Shown one piece after another: positions 36,401 through 46,300 of a stretch of DNA of 64,000 nucleotides. Where the stretch lies: NCBI GenBank assembly GCA_016801845.1, contig CM028912.1, forward strand, positions 24,282,186-24,346,185, written 5' to 3'. The stretch's first letter is position 1, and every line of letters starts with the position of its first letter. The notes below the pieces were generated by a model that saw only the letters and a list, made by a program, of their open reading frames with translations, was not told where the DNA came from and made no database searches. The position numbers and the translations under genes are program-made. This DNA comes from Polydactylus sextarius (taxonomy: Eukaryota; Chordata; Actinopteri; Polynemidae).

Positions 36401-39400
36401 GTTTTTAAAGGAATTGAGTCAAGTCTGGAGTCAACTTCAATCAAATGTACCTTAGAGGGTTCACCCAGTGCAGGTTTGAACAAATCATGAGTCACATCTG
36501 TAGTCAGAGCTGACTAAAAGGCTCTTCTTCTGCGCATTTCTTCTTATTATTATTCTGTACCAAATTTTGATTAGTTTCAACTAAAATACCATAGATCATA
36601 AGCAGGCAAATAATACACCAAAACATGCGGCTCAATCGGACTCAGTGTGCTAGTAGTTTTTTTCCCTTCAAAAGTGAATTTTTGCTTCATAGTTGCGGAA
36701 AATTTCCCATAGAGAATAAAAGGGAAAAGGTGAAAAAAAACTGCAACTTTTCAATGTTTTACAAACATCTACTGCACTGGCATACTTTCACCTAGAGACA
36801 TCATTAAAACTTTAAAATGTAGACACAAGTCTGGTGTACTGACATGCCATTCAACTTTTTTGCTAGATTGTATACTTTTTGATCAGTCAGAAATCAATGA
36901 CCTTGATCAATTTTGGAGAAATTCGGACTTTATAATTGGTGTGTGTTGCGTGAAGTGTTTGTGCTAGAGTGTGGCTCAGAGCGGAAACAGCTTTCACAAG
37001 CTTTGAATATTTTTTTACACTGTGCTCACTGCCACAAATTTCACTCTACACATGATTTTCCTCAAAGTTGTAGTCACACTTGTCATGTTTCACTCAATGT
37101 GTCTATCTAAACAATTTATGGTTTTTGAATTATAAGCTTCTAAGTTACAAGAACATGGCTCAACTGTCTCATTTGCTTCAATTATTATTCCAGAGAAAGA
37201 TTTTAGAAGAAAAGCAGAAATTACAGTTTTTTTTTTTTTTTTTGTTTTTTATTTACTCTGTTGTCCATATTTTTGACACTAGGAACAAAAAATGTGTCCA
37301 CTGTGTTCACTTTTGTCGATATCATCTTTACTTTTTGAATAAATAGCAGTAGGTTAAGCTCTGTGCAAAGGTATTGTCTGTTTGTTTGAGTGCTGTGATT
37401 ACAAGATCCACACAGCTGTCTGTAATTCTCCACTTAAATGGGCCTCTGCTTCTTTATATAGACTTTGTAAATTTCAGTCACAGGGCTTCCCAAATGGCTC
37501 GGTGGTTAGAGCATATGACTTCGGTGCAGCAGATTGATTTTCCGTGTCACTCCCTCACTCTTCTGTCCACCTTCATTTACCTAGATATAATTATAGCATC
37601 CTAGCATCTTAGCAATGAAATATTTTATCATCATAGCATCAATGTATCATTAGCCGGCGTCACACTGTTGGGCCAAAGTCAAGCTAACCAAAGTGTGCTG
37701 GGGCTAATTGCTTTCATACTGTCTCAAGCCAGTGCTAACTGGTGCCATGTCGGGGCTGTCTCAGGGCCACTAGCCTCAGAAGGTGGAGTCAACCCATTGC
37801 TGTAGGTGTGGAGACAGCAGGTAGAGGCACTGAAGATGACAGTACAGAAATGTATTTGCGATTTAAGCTGCTATGGGGAACAATGGATCGACAGTTCTTG
37901 TCTCATAATGACGTTCATGCTCTGTTCTCGGAATGAATAGGTCATGAAACACATCGCGGCAGAGCTTTCCAAGGTAAGGATCCAGAGAACTGCTCTCCAA
38001 GTCAGAGAAAAACTTAAGAAACTGCAGGCGCAGTATAAGCTATGCTAGCAGCAGTTAGCAAGCTGCCTTCTTACAGCAGACCCAAGTAGATCTGGTACAA
38101 CTAGAATTAAAAACAGTGATTACTTGCCACTAGTCGTTTGTTTCTGCGTGCTTGAACCTCCCATCCTGTTTGAAAATGATGTTGGTGATGTTTTCACAAA
38201 TGGGTCTGGCTGAAGGGTAATCTGGAGAGGCTAGTGGCCTGACAATCTAAACAAGTCTCAGGGCTAGACCTGGGACGCTGGCACCTAGGTGGCCCCCAAA
38301 TGGCCCTGGTCTGGCCTGGCTTGACAGTGTGAAGCCCACTGTTGACTGCAACAGCTGTGTCAAAGCGACAACAGTAAAGCTTCTGCAGTAGTGACTGCAA
38401 GAGCCACTGCATCACTCTTGTGATTTCCCACAGGGGAATTGTGTAGTTAAATCTCTGAGCCTCAGGCTGCTCATAAACTTAATTACAGTGTTTTCTTTAA
38501 AATATACTCAGTTCCTAATGGAAATTTCTCTCTCCATCTTCAGCTACTGTCTCTCCATCTCCCTCTCTGAATGCAGGTCAGTGACAATTTAGTGTGGATA
38601 ATTGCGGCATTCATGTCAGAGGTCAGCGCACCGGAAGTAAACAAAGAGGGATGAGTCTTGTCAAGATAGACTGTCTTGTCAAAACTGACAGCAAGACAGT
38701 CAACAGTATCCTTGTCCTTGGAGGGGACCATGACCTCACCCTCAATGTAGACTAGACCAAGGAGTTAATAGTGGACCTCAGGAAGATATCCCCACCCCTA
38801 CAGACTTTCATCATCAAGGGGACTGGTCACAAATTAGTCACAAATTCCTGGGCCTTTACATCAATAATAACCTGAGCTGGGCCCAAAGCAATCTAGTCAC
38901 AGGGGCTGTAATTTATCAAGATGTTGAAAAGGGCTGAACTCAGCCATTGCCATTTCATCCAGGCCTACAGAGGATTCAGAGAGAGCATCCTCACAAATGA
39001 CATCACTGTCTGGTATGAAAACAGTACCAAGTTGGAGAGGAGGGCTTTCCAAAGGATTATAAAGAATGTAAAGAAGATTATTGGATCTGACCTCCCTACT
39101 ATGGACACCATCTACACACAATGCTGCAGAAAAAAGAGATGCAGCAGAGAAGACCACATTACCACACACAGAACAGACTTCATTCAAGCCATAGAATGAT
39201 GATAGATAACACACACACACACACACAAAACAAAGCTGTTTGTTTTGAATACAAAGTGCAGTGTGACTATTCAGTATGCAATATATCTCTGCAATATGAC
39301 ATTGTCATTTTCTGTTACATTTTGTGAGAATGATGGCTGTGCCATTATCTACAGGGGGGTCACAAAAGGCATTAAAACATGGTAAAAAGTTGCATGAAAA

Positions 39401-41371
39401 GACACCAGAATAGTAAAATAAACATTCACCTTTCAGGAAAGTTTTGACTGACTATAATACTCACTATTTTGTGATAACTTAAATTGAAACTGGCTACCTT
39501 TTCAGGACAATCAATCAGTGCTAAGCTAGGTTTAAGAAACACAGAAAAAACTGAAAAAGGAAAAACGAGAAAAAAAAACAATAAAAAACAGCATTTTGTT
39601 TTTATGAAACAATATGTTGTGATTTGGGTAATGAGATTTGTGCAGAATCAGAAACTATTTTTACACATTTACAAAGGACACTAAACTGTTACATCAATAC
39701 AACACTTGAAACATTTTAGTTTTTAAGCTATGCTGCATTCACTGTATTTCTTATTTTCTCAAACTGAGAAGTCCTGATTGTTATATGTTTTGTACAGGGG
39801 ACAGGCACAGTAACACAAACACACCTGTGTGATCCAAACTGAAACCTGTACCTGTCTTACCTCCCACTATTTGTCATGGAAACACACATCAAACAGTAGC
39901 TTACACACACATGCTGAAATAAAAAACCATTATCTCTAAAGGCCTGTCAATCATAAATGGAGACAGGAAGCAGCTCTTACATCCTGTCAGTCATTTTTAA
40001 GCTCATGTTACAACACACACACACCCAACACACACATGCGTGCACTCACACACTATAGACATCATCCCATCCCTACCGCTCACCATAAGCATAAATGTAT
40101 CCTTGTTGGTCAGGCTGGAAAGGGGTGGACTTCAGAACCTGGGGACTGACAGTTCAGCCAGACTTGGGTCAGAGGCTGGACACAATCTGTGCGTGGCATC
40201 AGAACCAGGAAGTATGACGAGTTGACGCAGTAATCCCTGAATACAAACAGACCAGCAGACTGAGTAACTGGGAGTTAAATGGACAGAAGACATCGGTACC
40301 CTCAAGGTCTCATCAGTACTCACAGAGAAACGTCCCCTCCTCTTCCTCCTGCTGCCAATGAAGAACCTGGACCCCCTGGTGCTCAGAGCACTGGGGAAGG
40401 ATTGGGCTTGTTTACTGAGTGACAGGAAACCAGATAACACATAAATGTTAGCTTGTGACACTGACAGAAGTTCTGCCAATCATCCATATTTGCTGGTGGT
40501 GAATCTCTAGACCACAATGAACCCTGAACTGGACTGAAACAAGACTATCTGGGCAGGACTAGACTGAACTGGTCTTAACAGGTCCCACAGTGACTCACAG
40601 TTCCAGAGGCAGTCCACAGTCAATGGTCAGCGTGGCGTATGGTCCGGTGATTGCCAGCACCATGGTATGCCAGCGGTTATCATCTAATCTAACATCCTTA
40701 AAGCTCAGTCGACTCCACCCACCACTAGGAGGTAAGGTCAACAAGTGGAGACGGTTCTGAGAGATACGTAACCCAAGAAACATCACATCAGACCTCTCGT
40801 CCACCACAGAGAAGAGGTACTCATTCCTCTGGAAAAAAAGTGAGGAGAAAAGCAAGTTAAACCAGATGAGAACAGACCAGATTTGATTCAGTTTGATTCT
40901 GTCAGTTCACCTTCTGTCTCAGTCTTGGCATCTTGATGGTGGCAACCAATGAGAACTCAGCAGGGAAGTAGTCACAGTTGGTGAAGATTTGCGAGGCAGG
41001 GAAACTCAGTGCAGAAGTCGAGGCCCCAGATAATCGCAGTCCTCGGGACTGTGCGGACTGAACCATCTGCACCTGATTAGTCAAATCGTCTGTGACGTCA
41101 TTAAGCCATTCACATATTCATCACCTCTTCATCCATTGCTCCTGTGCCCTACCTGTGTGGGCGAGGTTTGTCCTGGGTGGGGCAGTACTCTGGACAGCAG
41201 GTCGAGAGGCAGCAGATCTGTGCAGGAAACGCCACCACCACAACCACCATCATAATCATCATCATCATCATCATTCAAAGGCAAAGACTCAAGAGAAGAA
41301 CACAAGACCACCAGGAAAAAGAGAGTAACAAGTGATTTCAGAGGGAAGAGGAAATAAAACATCAGTGTCAT
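28061..41371 (-). CDS. tspear: TSPEAR: laminin-G-like domain plus EAR repeats
   Basis: TSPEAR is a secreted protein with an N-terminal laminin-G/thrombospondin-N-like domain and seven EAR (epilepsy-associated) repeats thought to form a beta-propeller. In mammals it is linked to tooth and hair-follicle development and hearing. Fourteen coding exons join in phase: 41153-41371, 40911-41072, 40599-40828, 40324-40414, 40084-40236, 35081-35212, 33320-33437, 33122-33236, 32389-32569, 31524-31582, 30898-31074, 28545-28723, 28308-28409 and 28061-28214. They total 2072 nt; with one missing base allowed for in exon 5 the product is about 690 residues, against 669 in human. The stop is TGA at 28061-28063. 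Oddities are the exon 5 frameshift, a GC donor after exon 8, and six consecutive Asp codons near the N-terminus. All other exons align closely with human TSPEAR, so I regard the gene as functional, with a probable local sequence error or a recent lesion. Confidence 0.92.
28790..29480 (-). mobile_element. Tc1/mariner-like relic in tspear intron 11
   Basis: The text GGCACTGCTGAGGTGTTATG, CTCCATAGGTTCTCTATGGG and GTGCCAAGTCCTGCTGGAAA is the antisense of a transposase type abundant in fish genomes. The longest frame (29132-29500 minus) is a short remnant. Family assignment rests on recall of repeat text, not a search. Confidence 0.5.
29500..30890. other. Rest of tspear intron 11
   Basis: No exon or domain is seen. 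It contains a (CA)n microsatellite at 30261-30306 and otherwise ordinary AT-rich DNA. Confidence 0.5.
30261..30306. repeat. (CA)n microsatellite
   Basis: About 23 CA units inside tspear intron 11. Confidence 0.95.
33660..33995 (-). repeat. V-SINE-like interspersed repeat (tspear intron 6)
   Basis: The text GGGTACACCCTGGACGGTTG, GGGCAATTTAG, CATGCAAACTCCACACAGAA and TTGAACCCAGGACCTTCTTG is a very common fish repeat with a B-box-like GTTGAACCC segment. A partial copy of the same family lies inverted at 49915-50065. Confidence 0.65.
34050..34335. mobile_element. MITE with 34-bp terminal inverted repeats (tspear intron 6)
   Basis: Arm 34060-34093 (GTGGGCATAGATATACAGTA and on to ACTAGATGTC) matches the reverse complement of 34301-34332, which ends in ATATCTATGCCCCGC. 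The element is about 275 bp with no coding capacity. I cannot name the superfamily from the ends alone. Confidence 0.75.
34525..34690. mobile_element. Short non-autonomous DNA element
   Basis: The text GGCTGCATCCGAATTCTTAG with repeated AGTAGTA and TACTACT halves resembles the ends of fish short inverted-repeat elements. It is partial and has no frame. Confidence 0.35.
35081..41371 (-). CDS. tspear: tspear exons 1-6: signal peptide and laminin-G-like domain
   Basis: Exon 1 opens with a hydrophobic signal segment (SLVTLFFLVVLCSS) and then the conserved CTDLLPLDLL. Before that Cys the fish protein has an extra acidic insert with six Asp in a row, encoded by an (ATC)n-type microsatellite at 41249-41275. 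Exons 2-5 give SFPASQIFTNCDYFPAEFSL, RNEYLFSVVDERSDVMFLGL, NRWHTMVLAITG, TIDCGLP, GSRFFIGSRRKRRG and RQLVILPGSDATHRLCP, typical of the domain. Exon 6 gives EQGQLWFDVQKKGLFICDG, leading to the propeller. For exon 2 the acceptor at 41073-41074 was chosen because it keeps phase 0; the AG 17 bases upstream would bring a stop codon. Exon 5 is 153 nt, one short of the 154 its flanking phases require. Confidence 0.88.
37484..37600 (+). repeat. tRNA-derived SINE head, degenerate
   Basis: TGGCTCGGTGGTTAGAGCA at 37496-37514 matches a pol III A box in a tRNA-like context. The expected B box downstream is degraded, so this is a relic and not a tRNA gene. Confidence 0.5.
37661..38331 (+). mobile_element. 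Myb/SANT-coding element, copy 1 (tspear intron 5)
   Basis: It begins CACACTGTTGGGCCAAAG and ends with the reverse complement of CACACTGTCAAGCCAGGC, so it has inverted ends. Within it, broken frames encode HNDVHALFSE-like residues and, further on, text matching the VREKLKKL part of copy 2. That fits the Myb/SANT-like DNA-binding proteins of PIF/Harbinger-type transposons. It aligns with 52480-53221 over most of its length. No DDE transposase part is seen. Confidence 0.65.
38528..39200 (+). mobile_element. Rex1-like LINE C-terminal relic (tspear intron 5)
   Basis: The frame at 38921-39199 reads ILTNDITVWYENSTKLERRA, then FQRIIKNVKKIIGSDLPTMD, then IYTQCC, the C-terminal part of Rex1-type ORF2. 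An upstream frame gives KELIVDLRK-like residues. A (CA)n run follows at about 39211-39228. Confidence 0.75.
41249..41275 (-). repeat. Trinucleotide repeat encoding poly-Asp in tspear exon 1
   Basis: (ATC)n on the plus strand is read as GAT codons on the coding strand and gives six Asp and then a Tyr-Asp. It lies after the signal peptide and before the conserved CTDLL. Confidence 0.85.
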
Positions 41372-42002
41372 TGCCTAGTGTCAGCAGGCTATCATGTGAT
41401 AATCTGTTATATTTTATGACTATTTAGTGCTTCTCCAGTCTTCAACCAAAGTGGCACACTACAGATCACATTCACTCATTCACACAAATGAATTTCTATA
41501 CTCCATTGCACTTCTGTTCACACACACATACCTACCATTCCTGAGCCACAGCCGCCCCAGCTTTATCAGCTCTCAAATGGTAATGGCTGCCCTGCAGATT
41601 TTTTTTTTTTACCACATTATCACCTCAGAGATCACAGTGTCCCTTTATCTGTGTCTTCTATGGTGATCTAAAAATCCAGGTATCACACGCACATCAGGCA
41701 TCAGGTGTCAACTTTAGACAGCTTGGGCTTCTGTCATGTCCATCTTTTTACACAGTCTATAGCTGTGTCTCAGTTTGAGGGCGGGACTCATTTCAAAGGC
41801 CTTCAAATGCAGCCAACAAATACAGTTTCTTATTCCAAGCTGCAAAGACTACAACAGTAGTAAATTTACAATAGTAAATTATAAATGGACTGATTTTTTT
41901 TAATTAGTTTTTTCTACAAAAAAAAAAAATGTATGGTGAATTCTTTCATGTAACAGCAGCACATGTTTAGATGCTCTTGTACATTCGCTAGGGATATAAA
42001 GC

Positions 42003-42080
42003 GATGTTATGGTCTTGACGGAGGCAACCAATGAGTACACAGTGGGGAAGTAGTCGCAGTTGATGAAGATCTGTGTGTAG
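42003..42080 (-). pseudogene. Degenerate copy of tspear exon 2
   Basis: The minus strand reads QIFINCDYFPTVYSLVASVK, against QIFTNCDYFPAEFSLVATIK in the real exon 2 at 40911-41072. The copy lies about 0.6 kb upstream of the tspear start, on the same strand, and has no usable exon context. Confidence 0.8.
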
Positions 42081-42084
42081 TAAT

Positions 42085-42151
42085 GTAATACTCGGATCTT
42101 TGGAGGCATTCGGATCATTCTGAGTCACTGGGTCTTTATTATTATTATTAC

Positions 42152-42185
<34 letters not shown>

Positions 42186-43370
42186 ATTATTATTATTAGG
42201 AAGAAGAGGAAGGTCTAGTGTGATAACATTAAAACTTACCAATAATCTATCATTGAAAATCAAGTAGAATAAGCCTAAACCTAAAGCTCTAAATTAGGCT
42301 GTGCAAAAAATGAAAATAAGGTCAGTGTCACCACTACAAAAAATATTTTATTTTCTTATGGTCTAAAATGTACGTGGAGTGGCTCAGCAGAATATTAATT
42401 CACTCACAATGTAGGCAACAAGCTTATACGGCAGCCATAGAAGTCAACAATAGGAAGAACTCATGCCTGTGTGTGCAAGACTGCGAGTGGATATGCAGGT
42501 TTCACTCAGTCTAGGCTACAAGAAGGATCCACAAGTCAAGCCAGAGTCATGCTATGGATAGTGACCTCGGTTACAAGTCCTCTGGTGGTTACGAGTTCTC
42601 TGGTGTTTACAAGTCCTCTGGTGGTTACAAGTCTTCTGGCAGTTACAAGTTCTCTGGTGCTGCTAGCTTGGAGCCACTAGTAGAGGTCAAGTCAGGTACG
42701 TTTTGTTTCTCTGCTGTGTGAGATGTAAGATGTTTGAATGGTGCCGTTTATTGATTACCGTAAAGCTGAAAATAATAGCTAAGGGGCAGATAGATGCCTG
42801 TCTCTTTTATTAGCCGGGTACAGCAACACATTTGGGCAATAAACTAAAGGCTATTCTGTACTTGCTTTCATGCATGGAAAACATCTATGTCTAATGGTAG
42901 AATGTAGGGTTAGCCTACACGTTTCTTTTGACAATGACAATGACAGACTTAAAAACGTAACAATACTCGAGTGCCGCAGTCAGTGACGGGGTGGCATCTG
43001 CCCAAATTCCAGATTACCAGTCTGTCACTGAACTGTGTGCCACCTACAGCTGCAAGGACAGCTGCAGTTTACTGCGGCTGTGTTTTATGGGGTAAAAAAA
43101 ACGTTCCGACCACCGGCAGGTTCAGCCAGGAACAGACCGGCACTTCGGGAAATCTCCTGAACCTCCCTATGGCCAGTCTGCCCCTGATTGCAGTACCTCA
43201 GCACTTTGCCTTTAAAATTCAAATGCATCTCATATAGATGCCTGTCCCATTAAGTTTTTGGGAAAATAAAAATAAATAGCTAAATAGACGTCTGGATCCA
43301 TGATTTGTGAGTGATTTTAGGGAGTTGGGTTAATGATTCAGATCCCAAATCTCTTTTCCACTACTATCTG
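42085..43370. mobile_element. Short inverted-repeat element, copy B, with a nested insertion
   Basis: It carries, in reverse order, the same blocks as copy A in f5 intron 12 (10745-11590). The block order is interrupted at about 42758-43275 by foreign sequence that includes the hAT-like end ATGGCCAGTCTGCCCCTG. The outer end reads GATCCCAAATCTC at about 43341. Confidence 0.6.
42132..42198. repeat. (TTA)n(TTG)n(TTA)n microsatellite
   Basis: Compound trinucleotide repeat. The Asn-rich open frame across it is an artefact. Confidence 0.9.
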
Positions 43371-46300
43371 TGATGCAACAAACTGTAGGCTAGACTATCT
43401 GACATAGAGCATGGAGTCCGGTTAATGTCAGCCAGACCCTTTATAGACCAGGTCCCTCAAACCGGACACACCATATGAAATCACTTCAATCTTAGCAATT
43501 TACAGACTAATGCAAGAAATCATAGAGAAATATATGGCACCACATAAAAGACAAAAACCTCAACAGATACAGGAATCTTATGAAAACAAAATTGTAACCC
43601 TAAGTGGGAATATTAACACACACAAATAATGAAATAATAATTTAGCCCAACTGAGACCAAACGAGGTTTAAATCTTTTAACTGACAGCGACAGGTCGATG
43701 TTAGTTTTAAACTGGAATTCCCCTTTAAGCTGAGTGAGGCTCTGTCTGTGTTTTGTTGCTGTAGCGGGATCAGTGGAGGTTGAATGGAGGATGAATGTAG
43801 GGAGGAGACAACATGCATGGAAACAGATCTCACATTTCAAAGACACAAAAAACAATGAAGCACAAAGCAGCGGAGAGATGTGTGAAATACACATCACACA
43901 CATGGATCATGACAGACTGAGGATAGAGATTTTTATGGTGCTGCTTTCATAAGCTGTCTGCAACAGTGGTTGGCTAATACATAACTACATACTAACCACT
44001 GCCATAACCATAATGCCCGCAGTGGATTGGCGTTTGATGTGCTCATTCTTCATGTGTCTAGTCTTTTTTTCAAAGCAAGAGAATTTCAGCTTATAATTCT
44101 GGCACTTTTGCTTCTTCCTTATTTATCTATAACTCGTCTCCTAAAATAAAACTATTTGTGATTTTTTCTTCTGTGTTATCTCCAATCATATTTCACATTA
44201 AAAAAAAAAAAAAAAAAAAAAAAACTCTAACAGGTAGATCAGACCACCACTGAAGTATTTAGTAGAAACATGCTGTAGATTTTGGGCTTTGATGAAGTCC
44301 ATCAGTTTTGTTCTGTTTCCTGTCTTTGTGCTAAGCTAGGCTAAGCTAGCTAGGTTTGTGGCCAATGTAAGTGCTGGACATGTTGGATGAAGGTGAATAC
44401 CCATCTGACAGTGATTCTGCAGAAGAAAAAAAGACCTTGGACAATTCCTTAAAAATTTCTGGTGGATGGATATTTCTTGCCGTACCTGTGCATGGCCTCC
44501 AGGTGTGAGTTTGAACTCTGGCGACAAGCAGCACACAGGTAAACAGCAGGGAGCAGCAGGCCAACATCACGCCTGTGTATCGTCAACAGCGCAGGTTTGA
44601 TTCCTCCTCACCAGTCTGCTTCTCGACCAGTATCATGCACAGTCATTTTTCCCGTTGATTTGAGGTACAACTACAATCAAAGATGAGCTGTATTGGGTTT
44701 TTTCCTCTTTGTAGTAGTTACTCAAATGTCTGTATTGAAAAAAGAACATTGACAAGAACGTGACTTTGGACTATTACAGTAACAAGGATCAGGATTCAAC
44801 AGAAGAAGCTACCATAAACAGGTTTGAACTTACAGAAACTTATCATAAAACCTTCACCACAACCCCTCCAAAGTTTTGTATACATAAGGAAATCTGTGTT
44901 TCAAAGTCAGGAGATTTCAATAGAGGGAGTGGGAAAAGTATAATTCTATAATCTTATACCAATTATTCTACACTATCCAATATTAGGTACTCATTTAGTC
45001 AAATGTTTCCAAAGCATGTTATAAGCACTTTTCCATCTTCAGGTTTGATGTGTTGGGTCAGGTCTTGATGAACTAAGTTTAGCTTTGTACAACAAGTAGC
45101 CATACCCTCTGTTAATGCATGTAAATATTTACAATAATAACTATGTAATAAGTACTTTGTGTGGTGCTGCTCGCTTTGATTTAGTGATGTGTAAAACTCC
45201 ACTTTCTCAACACAGACATTAGAAAGAGGTTTGAACTTTGACACACAAACAAGGTTTTTTGTTTGGTTTTTTTTTTTTTTTTTTTTTTTTTTCTGAAAAT
45301 GATTTTTACTTTAACTTCCCATAATCTGACACCCTCAAAACCTAAATCAGTGTCTGCTAATCTCAAGGTTCATTTTCATGGAGCTTTATAATCTATTTTA
45401 TAATCAGACTGTAGCTCAATGGGAATTAAATATCTTCATAAATAAATATATCATAAACAGTTTGATCGAATAATTAAGACTGTGAATTTAATAGGACTGA
45501 AAGTAGGTGGTATAGATTTCTGATAATATATTAGATAGGAAATCATTATATAGTATGAGCATTGTTTACATATATCAAATCAATAGGCCATGTTCACAAT
45601 CCTTCTTGGTCAAAGGTAAACAATGGTGTCCTGCAAATCTGCTTAACTGGAGAGATACATTTCCTTTTAGACATTCTCTAAGAATGGAAGATTCTTCAAC
45701 CACTGGATGGTCGCAGAGTACAACAACCACATTTGCAAACTGCTTAGCAGAAGGTTTATCTGTAGCTGCCTACTCTACATGTAGACAAGGACAACAAATG
45801 TCTCCTAAAATTCTGGTCAGGTCCATCTTTCCTGAGAAGTGTCAGTAGCTTTAGTCCGACTACATATTTAGTATAAGTACACATATCTTACTATAAAAAA
45901 AATGGCTATGGAAATGTGGCCTCAATCTCGTTCTTGCGTTGGAAGTACAACATTACATCAACTGTCTTCAAAGAGCCCTATGTTCGAAATTGTGCATTCA
46001 TATAAGTAGACATATAGGCACAGGGAAACAACATCAACGGGTAAAACATTTACCAGGTATCACTTGTATTCTGGAAGTTACACTCCTGCCTTCTCAAACT
46101 GCACCAACAAATACATGTTAATGAGAACACTATCCATAAATACCATATTCAGATCATTAGCTCAGACTCAACTATGGGGGTTTTGTCAAAACTTAAGAAG
46201 AATTAAAACTCAAGGCCAAATAATCAGAAACCACTCCAAGATGAAAGCATATGACCACATATTGAATTAGTATTTCTATACCTTGAAAATATTTCCAGGC

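Noticed and set aside
37484..37600. tRNA gene
   Set aside because: Only an A box is intact. No cloverleaf, anticodon arm or proper B box can be drawn, so it is a SINE relic.
41988..42263. Asn-rich open frame
   Set aside because: Translation of the compound trinucleotide microsatellite joined to the tspear pseudo-exon.
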